Shown: positions 46,472 to 57,070, counted from the stretch's first letter. The stretch: DNA of 64,000 bases from an uncultured Synechococcaceae cyanobacterium (GCA_902536065.1 CACAVZ010000002.1:1-64000), one strand, 5' to 3'. Notes: generated from the letters alone by a model not told the origin. Translations and numbers: made by a program.

Positions 46472-47539
46472 ATGATAGGGGGAAAGAAAAAATGTATTGG
46501 GTTAATATTTGGCGGGTATTCCAATGAACATGAAGTATCGATATCCTCTGCAAAAACAGTTTTTCAAGCATTTAATACGCAAATAAATAAAGAACGCTTT
46601 ACAGTTAAAGCCTTTTACATAAACAAATATGGAGATTGGCTTGATAGTGATATTTCAGAAAAAGTCCTAATTGGTGAAATTGAAAACTATAAAACAAAAA
46701 AACAAGGAATGTTTAATCAAGAAAAAATTAACTTCCTTGACGGAATTGAATTTCAAAATATTGATGTTTGGTTTCCTCTTCTACATGGATTTAATGGAGA
46801 AGATGGATCAATTCATGGCTTAATTAGATTCACAAAGAAACCTTTAGTCGGGTGCGGAATTATTGGCTCTGCACTTGGAATGGATAAAATATTGATGAAA
46901 ACAATTTTCTCAAATCTTAATCTTCCACAAGTTAATTATCTAATTTTTCAAAATGAAGATCTCAACGATAAGAAAGTAAAAAATAAAATAATTAATCAAA
47001 TTTTAAAAAAATTAAAATTTCCTGTTTTTGTTAAACCATCGAACTCTGGATCATCACTTGGCATCTCCAAAGTCAAAAATGAATCGGAAATATTACTAGC
47101 ATTAGAAAAGGCTCGGGAAATAGATCCAAGAATCTTAATAGAGGAAGGGTTAGAGGTAAGGGAGATTGAATGCGGAATAATTGGGAATTCAGAACTCTTA
47201 ACCTCTGAGATAGGCGAGGTAAATTACGAAAGTGATTGGTATGATTACGATTCAAAATATCACTCAAATAATAAAATAATTATCCCAGCCGAAATAGATT
47301 CTAAAATCACAAAAGAAATTAAAGAAATTGCTATTAAGAGTTGTAGAGCACTAAATATTTTCGGTTTTGCAAGAGTAGATTTCTTTTTAGAAAAATCTTC
47401 AAATAAAATTTTACTAAATGAAATAAATACAATTCCTGGTTTTACAAAAAACAGTATGTTTCCAATGCTTTGGGAAGCTTCAGGTTTAAAAATTGAACAA
47501 CTTGTGGCTAAACTGGTAGATATATCTTTAGATTTGTAA
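46472..47539 (+). CDS. ddl: D-alanine--D-alanine ligase
   Basis: This ATP-grasp enzyme makes the D-Ala dipeptide of peptidoglycan. GLIFGGYSNEHEVSISSAKT opens the protein. FPVFVKPSNSGSSLGISKV binds ATP, and FARVDFFLEKSS with LLNEINTIPGFTKNSMFP supplies the metal ligands. Length is 355 residues. It belongs to a rightward chain miaB - ddl - small membrane protein - ftsQ - ftsZ with gaps of about 10 bases or overlaps up to ftsQ. Confidence 0.97.
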   Translation: MIGGKKKCIGLIFGGYSNEHEVSISSAKTVFQAFNTQINKERFTVKAFYINKYGDWLDSDISEKVLIGEIENYKTKKQGMFNQEKINFLDGIEFQNIDVWFPLLHGFNGEDGSIHGLIRFTKKPLVGCGIIGSALGMDKILMKTIFSNLNLPQVNYLIFQNEDLNDKKVKNKIINQILKKLKFPVFVKPSNSGSSLGISKVKNESEILLALEKAREIDPRILIEEGLEVREIECGIIGNSELLTSEIGEVNYESDWYDYDSKYHSNNKIIIPAEIDSKITKEIKEIAIKSCRALNIFGFARVDFFLEKSSNKILLNEINTIPGFTKNSMFPMLWEASGLKIEQLVAKLVDISLDL

Positions 47540-47549
47540 TTTAAATCAA

Positions 47550-47960
47550 ATGTTGCATGGACTACTTTGGTTACCATTACTTTTAATCTTCATTTTATTA
47601 ACTGCACTTGGATGGTTAGAAAGAAGAAGGCAAAATCTTTTTAGAAGTTGGGCAAGAGATTCTGAACTGTGCAAGTTGGATAGTTCAGGTGCAGCTTCTT
47701 TAAAAAATGGGGAGTTAAAGTGGAGCGCATTTGAAGCTGGTAAATTTGAAGAAAAAGATTGTTTTACAATCAAGAAACTGGAATTAGTTGAATTAATGGC
47801 ACTTACTTCAGGTGAAGCCCCCCTAACAAGTGAATCTCAAGGTAAGTGCAGGTTAAGATTAGTTGGGGATGGGAAAGAGATGGATGTACCATTTTCAGAT
47901 GCAGAGCAAGCGAGAGAATGGATGGACCAACTGATGGAAAAAGCTCGATGTGATTTGTGA
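47550..47960 (+). CDS. Small membrane-anchored cyanobacterial protein, function unknown
   Basis: The 136-residue protein has one N-terminal helix (LLWLPLLLIFILLTALGWLE) followed by a soluble domain containing CRLRLVGDGKEMDVPFSDAE and a helical end. It lies between ddl and ftsQ, overlapping ftsQ by 4 bases, in a division/cell-wall cluster. This context suggests a role in envelope growth, but I know no characterised homologue. Confidence 0.75.
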   Translation: MLHGLLWLPLLLIFILLTALGWLERRRQNLFRSWARDSELCKLDSSGAASLKNGELKWSAFEAGKFEEKDCFTIKKLELVELMALTSGEAPLTSESQGKCRLRLVGDGKEMDVPFSDAEQAREWMDQLMEKARCDL

Positions 47961-48682
47961 AAAACAAAAAAGGAATCAAAAATAGAAGCTTTTTTTTTCT
48001 AATTTTATTTTTATTTTTAACAAGCCTATTAAGCATAAAAACACTCAAAAAAGTTGATCCTCAGGACATTAGGATTTCTGGTAGTGAATTATTTTCGCAG
48101 AATGATGTGATAAAAAATTCATCTTTAAATTTTCCTATCCGATTAATTTTTGTTGAAACTAATTTGTTAGAAAAAGAGTTAAAGCAAAATTTATCTCTCA
48201 AGAATGTTTCGGTAAGCAGAGAACTATTTCCTTTTGGTTTGAAAGTTCATATTAATTCAAGAACTCCAATAGCTTACGGTGAGAGAATATTAAACGACGA
48301 AAAAATATTAGGCTTTATTGATAAAGATGGAATTTTTATAAATAAACAAAATGTTGATGAAAAAAATTTGAGCAAATTAAATATAAAAGTTTTTGGATGG
48401 AAAGAAAAATTTAAAAAAATATTATCTGAAATTTTAAATGCTCAAGAGAATTATAATTTAGAGATAGTTACAATAACCTTTTCACCAAATGGATTTATAA
48501 CTGTTGAGGAAAAAGATTTAAAAACAATACTCCTTGGATTTAATCCAAATTTAATCAACTATCAACTAGTAATAATTAATAACCTTAAAAATGAATTTAA
48601 GAAAAATAACTTTTCAAAAAAAATAGGTAAAATTGATCTCACTGATCCAAATAAGCCTAAAATAAAAGTGTTCAAACCCTAA
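47957..48682 (+). CDS. ftsQ: Cell division protein FtsQ
   Basis: The 241-residue bitopic membrane protein has a short basic cytoplasmic N-terminus, one helix (FFFLILFLFLTSLLSI) and a POTRA-type domain with DIRISGSELFSQNDVI and VSRELFPFGLKVHINSRTP. Position directly before ftsZ supports FtsQ. It starts with GTG and overlaps the upstream gene by 4 bases. Sequence divergence is high, as is usual for FtsQ. Confidence 0.88.
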   Translation: MKNKKGIKNRSFFFLILFLFLTSLLSIKTLKKVDPQDIRISGSELFSQNDVIKNSSLNFPIRLIFVETNLLEKELKQNLSLKNVSVSRELFPFGLKVHINSRTPIAYGERILNDEKILGFIDKDGIFINKQNVDEKNLSKLNIKVFGWKEKFKKILSEILNAQENYNLEIVTITFSPNGFITVEEKDLKTILLGFNPNLINYQLVIINNLKNEFKKNNFSKKIGKIDLTDPNKPKIKVFKP

Positions 48683-48752
48683 TATTTGGGATTAGATTTA
48701 AAAAAAATATTTTTTATTATTTAAGTGCTAGCAAGGGTTTTACCTTCAAAAC

Positions 48753-48775
48753 AAATATTTATTAAATAAATATTT
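48753..48775. repeat. Perfect inverted repeat upstream of ftsZ
   Basis: AAATATTTAT (48753-48762) and ATAAATATTT (48766-48775) are exact complements with a 3-base loop. It lies 84 bases before the ftsZ start, in the only sizeable gap of the division cluster. It may be a weak transcript hairpin or a protein-binding site. Confidence 0.55.
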
Positions 48776-48859
48776 AAGGATTTTCCTCAACAAATTCCTA
48801 CAGATTAGCTTAGTAAGTTCATAATGCAACCAATATAAGTATTAGATCCTTATTAAGAG

Positions 48860-49975
48860 ATGAGCTTCGGTAACAATCCAAACTTTAATCAATCAAAAGA
48901 CATCTTTCCAAGTCAGAATGCCAAAATTGAAGTAATTGGTGTTGGGGGTGGTGGAAGTAATGCCGTAAATAGGATGATAGACAGTGATCTTGAAGGTGTT
49001 TCATTCAGAGTCCTCAATACTGATGCGCAAGCTTTACTACAATCCACTGCAGAGAGAAGGGTTCAATTAGGTCAGAACTTAACAAGAGGCCTTGGAGCTG
49101 GAGGTAATCCAAGTATCGGTCAAAAGGCTGCAGAAGAATCAAGAGATGAGCTTCAACAATCACTAGAAGGATCCGACTTAGTATTTATCGCAGCAGGAAT
49201 GGGAGGAGGTACTGGCACAGGAGCAGCTCCAGTTGTTGCTGAAGTGGCGAAGCAAAGCGGTGCATTAACCATAGGCATAGTAACTAAACCTTTTTCTTTC
49301 GAAGGCAAAAGGAGAATGCGTCAAGCAGAAGAGGGAATTGCAAGATTAGCAGAAAATGTTGATACTCTTATAGTGATACCAAATGATCGATTAAAAGAAG
49401 TTTCCGCAGGTGCTTCTATTCAAGAAGCCTTTAGAAATGCAGATGATGTTTTAAGAATGGGAGTAAAAGGTATAAGTGAAGTAATTACCCGCCCAGGCGA
49501 GGTTAATCTTGACTTTGCTGATGTGAGATCAGTGATGACTGAAGCTGGGACGGCTCTCCTTGGTATGGGGACAGGATCTGGTCGATCTAGAGCTATAGAG
49601 GCTGCTCAAGCTGCAATTAATAGTCCATTACTAGAAGCAGGGAGAATTGACGGAGCAAAAGGTTGTCTTGTGAATATAACTGGAGGGATAGATTTGACTC
49701 TTGACGATGTGAACTCAGTTGGAGAAGTGATTAGTGATGTCGTTGATAAGGATGCGAATATAATAGTTGGTCAAGCGGTTAATGAAGCTATGGAAGGGGA
49801 GATACAAGTTACAGTCATTGCAACAGGCTTTGACACCAATCAACCATTAAAGCAACAAAGCATTAAAAATAGATTATCTAATCAATCTTTCTATAATATT
49901 TCCGATAATAAAGACACTGGAGCAAATATTCCAGAATTCTTGAGATTAAGACAAAATAAAAAAGATATAAATTAA
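48860..49975 (+). CDS. ftsZ: Cell division protein FtsZ
   Basis: This tubulin-like GTPase forms the division ring. [19 protein letters not shown] binds nucleotide, [16 protein letters not shown] is the tubulin signature, and [17 protein letters not shown] carries the T7 loop region. Length is 371 residues. The C-terminal end [16 protein letters not shown] contains the IPxFLR core of the conserved tail that binds partners such as Ftn2/ZipN. A 177-base leader separates it from ftsQ, so it probably has its own promoter. Confidence 0.99.
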   Translation: MSFGNNPNFNQSKDIFPSQNAKIEVIGVGGGGSNAVNRMIDSDLEGVSFRVLNTDAQALLQSTAERRVQLGQNLTRGLGAGGNPSIGQKAAEESRDELQQSLEGSDLVFIAAGMGGGTGTGAAPVVAEVAKQSGALTIGIVTKPFSFEGKRRMRQAEEGIARLAENVDTLIVIPNDRLKEVSAGASIQEAFRNADDVLRMGVKGISEVITRPGEVNLDFADVRSVMTEAGTALLGMGTGSGRSRAIEAAQAAINSPLLEAGRIDGAKGCLVNITGGIDLTLDDVNSVGEVISDVVDKDANIIVGQAVNEAMEGEIQVTVIATGFDTNQPLKQQSIKNRLSNQSFYNISDNKDTGANIPEFLRLRQNKKDIN

Positions 49976-49990
49976 TACGTAAAATGGAGT

Positions 49991-50084
49991 GACTCGGTTA
50001 TCTCGCCTGCCTCAAGCATCCCTTGTGGCTGCTACCTTCCGGTCCTGACCAGGTTTAGGCGTTAAAACCGCGAAAGGCCGAGTC
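49991..50084 (-). ncRNA. ffs: Signal recognition particle RNA (4.5S type)
   Basis: On the minus strand the conserved apical hairpin GGTCAGGACCGGAAGGTAGC (complement of about 50031-50050) with its GGAA tetraloop is present. Terminal arms GACTCGG and CCGAGTC close the molecule at 49991-49997 and 50078-50084. Length is about 94 nt, the short bacterial type. It binds the Ffh M domain (ffh at 21994-23418). It is transcribed towards the end of ftsZ. Confidence 0.97.
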
Positions 50085-50131
50085 AGAACCATACTAGCAA
50101 TTCTTGATTAAAAAAGATACATAAATTTATT

Positions 50132-50905
50132 ATGTTACCCTCAGACCTAGTTAATTATAAAAAAAAATCTCGCAAAATCATTGCACTAACTGCTTGGGAC
50201 TCCATATCAGGATCTATTGCAGAACAAGCAAATGTTGATCTCGTTCTAGTAGGAGATTCATTAGCAATGGTCTGCTTAGGATACAAATCAACATTGCCAA
50301 TAACTTTAGAAAACATAATTTATCATACTAATGCTGTTTCAAGAGGATTTAAGAAAAAAATTGAGGAACAACCTCTAGTCGTTTCAGATATGCCTTTTCT
50401 AACTTACCAATGTGGCGAGGATAAGGCTGTTGAGTTTGCAGGGAAAATCATTCAGAGCACTTATGCAAAAGCTGTAAAAGTGGAGGGAGCTGAACCAGAA
50501 ATACAAAAAGTTATTTCTAGATTAATAAGAATGGGAATCCCTGTTATGGGTCATATAGGTCTTACACCACAAAGCTATCTAAATATTGGATTAAGAAAAC
50601 AAGGAGAAAGCTTAGCAAGTCAAGAAAGGATTAAGAAAGAGGCTTCAATTCTTGAAGAATTAGGATGTTTTTCAATAGTTCTTGAACATATTCCTGATTT
50701 GCTTGCTAAGGAAATACAAAATTCTTTAACAATTCCCACAATAGGTATCGGCGCAGGTAATTATTGCGATGGGCAAGTAAGAGTTACTGCAGATTTATTA
50801 GGCCTCAACGATGATCAACCCCCATTTTGCCATCCAATTATCCAAGGAAAGAAATTATTTAAGGATAAATTAAAAGAATGGGTAGACTCTGAAAGACTTA
50901 GTTAA
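50132..50905 (+). CDS. panB: 3-methyl-2-oxobutanoate hydroxymethyltransferase
   Basis: This first step of pantothenate synthesis makes ketopantoate. Motifs include ALTAWDSISGSIAEQA, LVGDSLAMVCLGY, VKVEGA, PVMGHIGLTPQSY and PTIGIGAGNYCDGQV. Length is 257 residues, normal. The 3' end overlaps the convergent hemW remnant by 8 bases. Confidence 0.97.
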   Translation: MLPSDLVNYKKKSRKIIALTAWDSISGSIAEQANVDLVLVGDSLAMVCLGYKSTLPITLENIIYHTNAVSRGFKKKIEEQPLVVSDMPFLTYQCGEDKAVEFAGKIIQSTYAKAVKVEGAEPEIQKVISRLIRMGIPVMGHIGLTPQSYLNIGLRKQGESLASQERIKKEASILEELGCFSIVLEHIPDLLAKEIQNSLTIPTIGIGAGNYCDGQVRVTADLLGLNDDQPPFCHPIIQGKKLFKDKLKEWVDSERLS

Positions 50906-52122
50906 TCTCATCCCACCACTTAAACATAGAAACAAGAACTTGATTACTAAGTTCCATGCCATTAGGCTCACTTAAAAAGAATCTATTCCCCTTTCTTACT
51001 AGTAGTCCACTTTCAAGAAATCTTTCCCACTCTTCAACCAATTTACTGAAGTTGCTTTCAAATTTTTTGTTTTCCCAGTTTTGTTCTTTAAACACTTCTT
51101 TGATATCTATACCCTCTTTGAGTCTTAATCCCAACATTATTTTCTCATCAAGTTCTTTATAAACAAACTCCTTATTAGTAAGGGATACATCTAAATTAAA
51201 TTCGTCTTGTCTTGTTACCCATTCTTTATATTCTTTACTAACTCTTGGTCTAGTAAACTTTCCCCCCCCAAGGTGAACTAGTAGAACCTTGACCAAAACT
51301 CCACCAGCCTAAACCACTCCAATAAACTCTATTATGTCTCGACTGATGTCTCGGAAGGCAATAGTTTGAGATTTCATATCTTGAATAACCTGAGTTTTTC
51401 AAAATTAAATGTGTTGATTCACTATTCCTAAAAGCCTCATCGTCACTTGGGAGTTTTAATTTGCCTAAGTTAATTAATTTTTTAAAAACAGTGCCATTTT
51501 CAATATTTAAATCGTAAATAGATAGATGAGGTGGTGAAAATGAAATTGCTTTTTTTAAGTCATCTTGCCATTCTTTAAATCCACTTAGCGGCAAGTTTTG
51601 AATTAAGTCTAAACTCCAGCTTTTTATTAAACCGGAATCATATTCTCTCTTCAACCATAAACAAGATTTCTCTGCATCTTCTTTCAAATGACGCCTTCCC
51701 GACTTTTGAAGTATGTGATTATTAAAACTTTGTACTCCAAGACTAAATCTATTTATCCCAGCATTTATGAATCCGAAAAGATCATCTTGAGTAAAACTTG
51801 CGGGATCAACCTCCATAGTGATTTCAGCACCATAATCAATTCCATAATTTTCTTTAAAAAGATCAACTAATTCTTTGATTTGGGCAGGATCTAAAATTGA
51901 TGGTGTACCACCTCCAATATAAATTGTTGATAGAGGTGATTTATGCTTAATTGACAATATTTCTTTATATAAGAATTGCAAATATTCTTGAACTGTTTTA
52001 CTTCCATAACCTTTTAAAGTTTCAACTTCGTTTCCTAGTGGAATTACTGCAAAATCACAATAAAAACACCTTCTGTGGCAAAAAGGAATGTGCACATAAG
52101 CACTTCTTGGAAACTTATACAT
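50898..52122 (-). pseudogene. hemW: HemW-like radical-SAM heme chaperone, frameshifted at a G8 tract
   Basis: The first frame (from ATG 52122) encodes 290 residues with radical-SAM cysteines in PFCHRRCFYCDFAV (Cys15, 19, 22), YIGGGTPSIL, and RHNRVYWSGLGWWSFGQG. It stops at 51250, soon after a run of eight G on the coding strand (51262-51269). The second frame continues the family sequence without a break (KFTRPRVSKEYKEWV to SMFKWWDEIN, ending 50898). With seven G instead of eight the two frames join into one protein of about 407 residues, the normal HemW length. The gene may be a recent pseudogene, a slippage-corrected gene, a phase-variable gene or a sequencing error. The family was formerly annotated as oxygen-independent coproporphyrinogen oxidase. 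Confidence 0.85.
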
Positions 52123-52218
52123 AATTTAAATTCATTTTTAAGCTCCAAAAAAGTATTAAGGATCGTAAAAAATAAAATCCTTATTTACTCAATTAATAAA
52201 TCCTAGTAGATTATAGAT

Positions 52219-53328
52219 ATGACTGATATCTTAGTATTAATTTTATTTGTATTGTCTGGGGCTGCTTCAGGGTGGCTTGGTGTTGATTTATTGCCAGTAG
52301 ACATACTCAAACAGGTATCTAATGTAGAAGGTTTTAGAATTGTTTTAGCAATAATTGGTTTTTTTGTAGGATTAGCAGCTGGTTTTGTATTCCTTCAACT
52401 TAGAAAGACTTTTCTTGATCAAATAAGAACAATGCCTACGGACTTGCTAATAAGTAGGTCAGTTGGATTAATTTTAGGATTACTTGTTGCGAATCTCCTA
52501 CTAGCTCCAATACTATTAATTCCCTTCCCTAGAGAGGTTTTTTTCGCAAAACCATTAGCAGCTATATTAAGCAACATTTTCTTTGGTGTACTTGGTTATA
52601 AGTTGGCAGATACCCATGGAAGGACATTATTAAGATTATTCAACCCTAATAACACTGATGCATATCTTGTCAATGAAGGGATTCTCCCTGCTGCAAGTCC
52701 AAAAATTCTAGATACTAGCGTAATTATTGATGGAAGAATCAATGGTCTATTAAGTTGCGGCTTATTGGAAGGGCAATTAATTGTTGCTCAAAGTGTAATT
52801 GATGAATTACAAACTTTAGCTGACTCAAGCAGTAATGAAAAAAGGTCGAAAGGCAGAAGAGGTCTCAAGTTATTAAAAGAATTAAGAGATTTATATGGGA
52901 GAAGACTTGTAATAAACCCAACAAAGTATGAAGGTAATGGGGTTGATGAAAAACTCCTTAAAATTACGGAGGATATGACAGGAACTTTAATTACGGCTGA
53001 TTATAATCTCTCTCAGATCGCTGAAGTTAAAGAATTAAAAGTTATGAATTTGAGTGATTTGGTTATTGCTTTAAGACCAGAAGTACAACCAGGAGAGTCA
53101 CTTAACATAAAAATCGTAAGAGAAGGCAAAGAAAAAATGCAAGGTATTGGATATTTAGATGACGGTACGATGGTAGTTATTGATGAAGCGAAGAACTTTG
53201 TTGGAAGTAGATTAGATATTGTCATCACAGGAGCATTACAAACTCCTACTGGAAGAATGGTCTTTGGAAAACTAATAAATAATCCTGAGTCAAACAAATC
53301 TTTTAAATCACCAGCGACACAGGGCTAA
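52219..53328 (+). CDS. Membrane-anchored PIN-TRAM domain protein
   Basis: The 369-residue protein has about four N-terminal helices (residues about 1-125). A PIN ribonuclease domain follows with LDTSVIIDGRINGLL, VIDELQTLADSS, KSKGRRGLKLL read here as RSKGRRGLKLL, and TADYNLSQIA, which supply the acidic residues. A C-terminal TRAM RNA-binding domain ends the protein (MQGIGYLDDGTMVVIDEAKN). The layout matches the YacL family. A role in RNA processing at the membrane is inferred. It is upstream of clpR by 31-40 bases. Confidence 0.88.
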   Translation: MTDILVLILFVLSGAASGWLGVDLLPVDILKQVSNVEGFRIVLAIIGFFVGLAAGFVFLQLRKTFLDQIRTMPTDLLISRSVGLILGLLVANLLLAPILLIPFPREVFFAKPLAAILSNIFFGVLGYKLADTHGRTLLRLFNPNNTDAYLVNEGILPAASPKILDTSVIIDGRINGLLSCGLLEGQLIVAQSVIDELQTLADSSSNEKRSKGRRGLKLLKELRDLYGRRLVINPTKYEGNGVDEKLLKITEDMTGTLITADYNLSQIAEVKELKVMNLSDLVIALRPEVQPGESLNIKIVREGKEKMQGIGYLDDGTMVVIDEAKNFVGSRLDIVITGALQTPTGRMVFGKLINNPESNKSFKSPATQG

Positions 53329-53368
53329 ATCTAGCTAGAATCAGTTCAATCTTAATTTTGTGATACAA

Positions 53369-54031
53369 ATGACTGTATCTGCACCTTATTACGGCGAAAA
53401 CACCGTTATGAGGACTCCGCCCCCAGATCTCCCCTCTCTTTTACTGAAAGAGCGAATTGTTTATCTTGGTTTACCATTATTTTCAGATGATGATGCGAAA
53501 AGACAACTAGGAATGGATGTTACTGAGCTAATCATTGCTCAACTTCTTTATTTAGAGTTCGAGGATCCAGAAAAACCAATCTATTTCTATATCAATTCAA
53601 CTGGGACAAGTTGGTACACTGGCGACGCAGTAGGTTTTGAAACAGAAGCTTTCGCTATCTGCGACACAATAAGTTACATTAAGCCTCCAGTACACACGAT
53701 ATGTATCGGACAAGCAATGGGGACTGCTGCAGTTATTCTTTCATCTGGCACTAAGGGACAAAGAGCCGCTCTTCCACATGCTTCTATTGTTTTGCATCAA
53801 CCTATAAGCGGAGCAAGAGGTCAAGCAACCGATATCCAAATAAGAGCTGAGGAAGTTTTGAAAAATAAAAAATCAATGCTGGATATTTTATCTCGTAATA
53901 CTGGGAAGACCATCCAAGAACTCTCAAAAGACTCTGACAGGATGAGTTATCTCAACCCACAAGAAGCCCTAGAATATGGAGTTATCGACAGAATACTCAC
54001 AAGTCAAAAAGATCTACTAAATAAAATTTAA
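53369..54031 (+). CDS. clpR: ClpR, catalytically inactive ClpP paralogue
   Basis: The protein has the ClpP fold, but the active-site Ser is replaced. CIGQAMGTAAVILSSG has Gly118 where ClpP has Ser, while His143 in VLHQP is kept. This defines ClpR, which forms mixed rings with ClpP3 in cyanobacteria. I start it at ATG 53369. A GTG three codons upstream (53360) is an alternative. Length is 220 residues. clpP3 follows after 24 bases in the same operon. Confidence 0.94.
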   Translation: MTVSAPYYGENTVMRTPPPDLPSLLLKERIVYLGLPLFSDDDAKRQLGMDVTELIIAQLLYLEFEDPEKPIYFYINSTGTSWYTGDAVGFETEAFAICDTISYIKPPVHTICIGQAMGTAAVILSSGTKGQRAALPHASIVLHQPISGARGQATDIQIRAEEVLKNKKSMLDILSRNTGKTIQELSKDSDRMSYLNPQEALEYGVIDRILTSQKDLLNKI

Positions 54032-54055
54032 CACTCACAAAACTATTTTAAAATC

Positions 54056-54667
54056 ATGCCAATAGGAACTCCAAGCGTGCCTTACAGACTTCCAGGAAGT
54101 CAATACGAAAGATGGGTCGATATATATACAAGGCTAGGTGTTGAAAGAATTCTTTTTCTTGGTCAAGAAGTGAATGATGGTATTGCTAATAGCCTTGTTG
54201 CACAAATGCTTTATCTAGATTCTGATGACAATTCCAAACCTATCTATCTCTACATAAATAGCCCAGGAGGATCAGTAACTGCTGGCTTGGCAATTTATGA
54301 CACTATCAAATACGTAAAAAGTGATGTAGTAACCATATGCGTCGGCCTCGCAGCCTCCATGGGAGCGTTCCTATTGGCCGCTGGTACAAAAGGTAAAAGA
54401 GTTGCTTTGCCCCACAGCAGAATAATGATTCATCAACCCCTAGGAGGGACATCTCAACGCCAAGCAAGTGATATTGAAATAGAAGCTAAGGAAATTTTAA
54501 GAATTAAAGATATGTTAAACATGTCTATGGCAGATATGACAGGCCAATCATTTGAGAAAATTGAAAAGGATACTGATAGAGATTATTTTCTAAGTGCGGA
54601 AGAAGCAAAAAATTATGGATTAATTGATAGAGTAATTACACATCCAAGCGAAGCAAATCGGTCTTAA
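54056..54667 (+). CDS. clpP3: ATP-dependent Clp protease proteolytic subunit ClpP3
   Basis: This serine protease subunit has [17 protein letters not shown] with Ser101 and [11 protein letters not shown] with His126. The third residue, Asp, lies in the following helix region. Length is 203 residues. It pairs with ClpR upstream to form the ClpP3/R core that works with ClpC. The ClpP3 name is inferred from the adjacency to clpR. Confidence 0.95.
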   Translation: MPIGTPSVPYRLPGSQYERWVDIYTRLGVERILFLGQEVNDGIANSLVAQMLYLDSDDNSKPIYLYINSPGGSVTAGLAIYDTIKYVKSDVVTICVGLAASMGAFLLAAGTKGKRVALPHSRIMIHQPLGGTSQRQASDIEIEAKEILRIKDMLNMSMADMTGQSFEKIEKDTDRDYFLSAEEAKNYGLIDRVITHPSEANRS

Positions 54668-54778
54668 ACTTTCTAAATTAATTTTTTAATTTTAATTTTT
54701 TAAATTAATAATTTTTTTGGTTTATTGCCACCTTAATGTCTAAAATATTAATTATCAAATGCAAAGAAGCTACAACTA

Positions 54779-55768
54779 ATGACCCAACTCTTTTACGACA
54801 CTGATGCAGATCTAAGTCTTTTGAATAATAAAACAATTGCGATTATTGGATATGGATCACAAGGTCATGCACATGCCCTAAATCTTAAAGATAGCGGTAT
54901 GGATGTAATAGTTGGATTATATAAAGGAAGTAAGTCTGAAAGCAAAGCTATTAGCGATGGTCTACAAGTCTTTAGTGTTTCTGAGGCTTGCGAAAAAGCA
55001 GACTGGATTATGATTCTCCTCCCAGATGAGTTTCAGAAAGATGTTTACCTTAAAGAAATAGAACCAAACTTAAAAGAAGGAAAGATATTAAGTTTTGCTC
55101 ATGGCTTCAATATAAGATTCGGACTTATCAAACCGCCTAGTTTTGTGGATGTTGTAATGATTGCCCCAAAAGGACCTGGACACACTGTTCGCTGGGAATA
55201 TCAGAATGGTCAGGGGGTTCCAGCATTGTTTGCAGTAGAGCAGGATTCTTCTGGAAATGCAAGATCATTAGCGATGGCTTACGCAAAAGGGATAGGCGGA
55301 ACGAGAGCTGGGATACTTGAAACAAACTTCAAAGAAGAAACAGAAACTGATTTATTTGGAGAACAAGCAGTTTTGTGCGGAGGATTATCAGAACTCGTCA
55401 AATCAGGCTTCGAAACTCTTGTAGAAGCCGGCTATCAGCCTGAACTTGCTTACTTCGAATGCTTACATGAGGTGAAACTTATTGTAGATTTAATGGTGAA
55501 GGGAGGCTTATCTCAAATGAGAGATTCCATCTCTAATACTGCAGAATATGGAGATTATGTAAGTGGTAAAAGACTCATAAATGGTGAGACAAAGAAAGAA
55601 ATGCAGAAAATTCTAAAGGATATTCAAGATGGAACTTTCGCAAAGAATTTTGTGGAAGAATGCGATAAAAACAAACCCTTCATGACAAAGTTAAGAGAAG
55701 AGAACTCAAAACATGAAATTGAGAAAGTAGGTAAAGGTCTGCGCTCGATGTTCAGTTGGCTGAAATAA
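54779..55768 (+). CDS. ilvC: Ketol-acid reductoisomerase
   Basis: This class I KARI makes dihydroxy-acids in valine and isoleucine synthesis. The NADPH site is [40 protein letters not shown] and [20 protein letters not shown] carry the metal-binding acidic residues. Length is 329 residues, the short class I form. The 3' end overlaps cobD by 13 bases. Confidence 0.98.
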   Translation: MTQLFYDTDADLSLLNNKTIAIIGYGSQGHAHALNLKDSGMDVIVGLYKGSKSESKAISDGLQVFSVSEACEKADWIMILLPDEFQKDVYLKEIEPNLKEGKILSFAHGFNIRFGLIKPPSFVDVVMIAPKGPGHTVRWEYQNGQGVPALFAVEQDSSGNARSLAMAYAKGIGGTRAGILETNFKEETETDLFGEQAVLCGGLSELVKSGFETLVEAGYQPELAYFECLHEVKLIVDLMVKGGLSQMRDSISNTAEYGDYVSGKRLINGETKKEMQKILKDIQDGTFAKNFVEECDKNKPFMTKLREENSKHEIEKVGKGLRSMFSWLK

Positions 55769-56781
55769 ATTTATTTTTAATATTTCTTGGGTCGATTGGT
55801 TTTGATTTATTGATCGGCGATCCAAGATTCTTAATCCACCCTGTTCAAGTAATTGGCTTTTACATAAACAAAATATCTGATTACCTAAAAAATAATTTTG
55901 GAGAGAATAAAAATATATTGTTTTGGGGTGGTTTCTTTATAGCTATATCCACTATTGGAATGAGTTTTGCTTTGGGAAAATTGATAGAGCTAAGTTATGT
56001 GCAATCAAGAAATCGCTTTTTTGTAGGATTATTAATTTTTTTTGGACTATCAAGTTGTATTGCTACTAAGGGACTTATTTCAAGTGTGAAAGAGATTGCA
56101 AAGCTAACAGAACTAAAGGAATTTAATAGCCAAAAAAAGAAAATAATCAAAGAGAAGGTTCAAAGAATAGTAAGTAGAGATGTAAGTTCATCTTCTATAA
56201 AACATCTCTTGAGATCAAGTGCCGAGAGCCTTACCGAAAATTCTGTTGATGGAATATTTGGGCCATTATTTTGGATTTTTATTGGAATTATTTTTATGAA
56301 GTTATCAATTTTTTTACCAGGACCTTTGTCACTTGGTTTTTCTTATAAAGCCATAAGTACTTTAGATTCAATGATAGGTTACAAATATGATTATTTTAGG
56401 TATATGGGTTTTTTCAGTGCAAAAATCGAAGATATTTTTACTTTTATCCCTTCAAGATTAGTTTTAATCACTTTACCTTTAGTTAACTCAAAAGTTAATG
56501 AGTATGGATCAATTATAAAAAAAAGTTATCTTGATGGTAAAAAATATGATTCGCCTAATGCTGGGATTTCAGAAGCTATATTTGCCTATATTTCCAATAT
56601 TAAATTGGGAGGTAAAAGTAAATATAAAAATGAAATTATTGAAAAGCCAATACTTAATGTGAATGGAGATGATTGTACTGAAGGAAAAATCAATTTAATT
56701 TGTCAATTAATTTTGAAATTACAATTTTTATGGATAATAATTTTTGTCTTAATTTATTTTTCAATTTCGAGTCTAATCTAA
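55756..56781 (+). CDS. cobD: Adenosylcobinamide-phosphate synthase (CobD/CbiB)
   Basis: This membrane protein attaches aminopropanol phosphate in cobalamin synthesis. [19 protein letters not shown] is the N-terminal signature. [31 protein letters not shown] and the Asp/Pro-rich region near [14 protein letters not shown] are typical. It has several hydrophobic helices. The start is TTG, overlapping ilvC. Length is 341 residues. Together with cobL at the left end it shows de novo corrinoid synthesis. Confidence 0.94.
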   Translation: MAEINLFLIFLGSIGFDLLIGDPRFLIHPVQVIGFYINKISDYLKNNFGENKNILFWGGFFIAISTIGMSFALGKLIELSYVQSRNRFFVGLLIFFGLSSCIATKGLISSVKEIAKLTELKEFNSQKKKIIKEKVQRIVSRDVSSSSIKHLLRSSAESLTENSVDGIFGPLFWIFIGIIFMKLSIFLPGPLSLGFSYKAISTLDSMIGYKYDYFRYMGFFSAKIEDIFTFIPSRLVLITLPLVNSKVNEYGSIIKKSYLDGKKYDSPNAGISEAIFAYISNIKLGGKSKYKNEIIEKPILNVNGDDCTEGKINLICQLILKLQFLWIIIFVLIYFSISSLI

Positions 56782-56824
56782 TAATAAATTAACTTAAAAA
56801 CCATTAATATAAATAAAAAACTTT

Positions 56825-57070
56825 ATGCAAGAAAAGGACTCTTTAATGGAAAAACAAAATGATGATTTTACTGATAAGCCATCCTCCGATAATGAAGACT
56901 CAAGATGGGTAGATAATCAGGGGGATGAAGTAAAGAATGTTTTTGGATTTAATAGCAGCGCTGAGCTTGTTAACGGTAGAGCAGCTATGATTGGCTTCCT
57001 AATGCTCATATTAACCGAGTTGGTTTTTAGGGGCAGACCTGTGACTTCTTCAATTTTTGGTATCAATTAA
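56825..57070 (+). CDS. hli: High-light-inducible protein (Hli)
   Basis: The C-terminal half has SAELVNGRAAMIGFLMLILT, the chlorophyll-binding Hli/ELIP signature (AExxNGRxAMxGF). It is a single-helix thylakoid protein that protects photosystems in excess light. The 81-residue form has a 40-residue acidic N-terminal extension. A second Met at residue 9 is an alternative start. The next small membrane protein starts 2 bases after its stop. Confidence 0.93.
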   Translation: MQEKDSLMEKQNDDFTDKPSSDNEDSRWVDNQGDEVKNVFGFNSSAELVNGRAAMIGFLMLILTELVFRGRPVTSSIFGIN

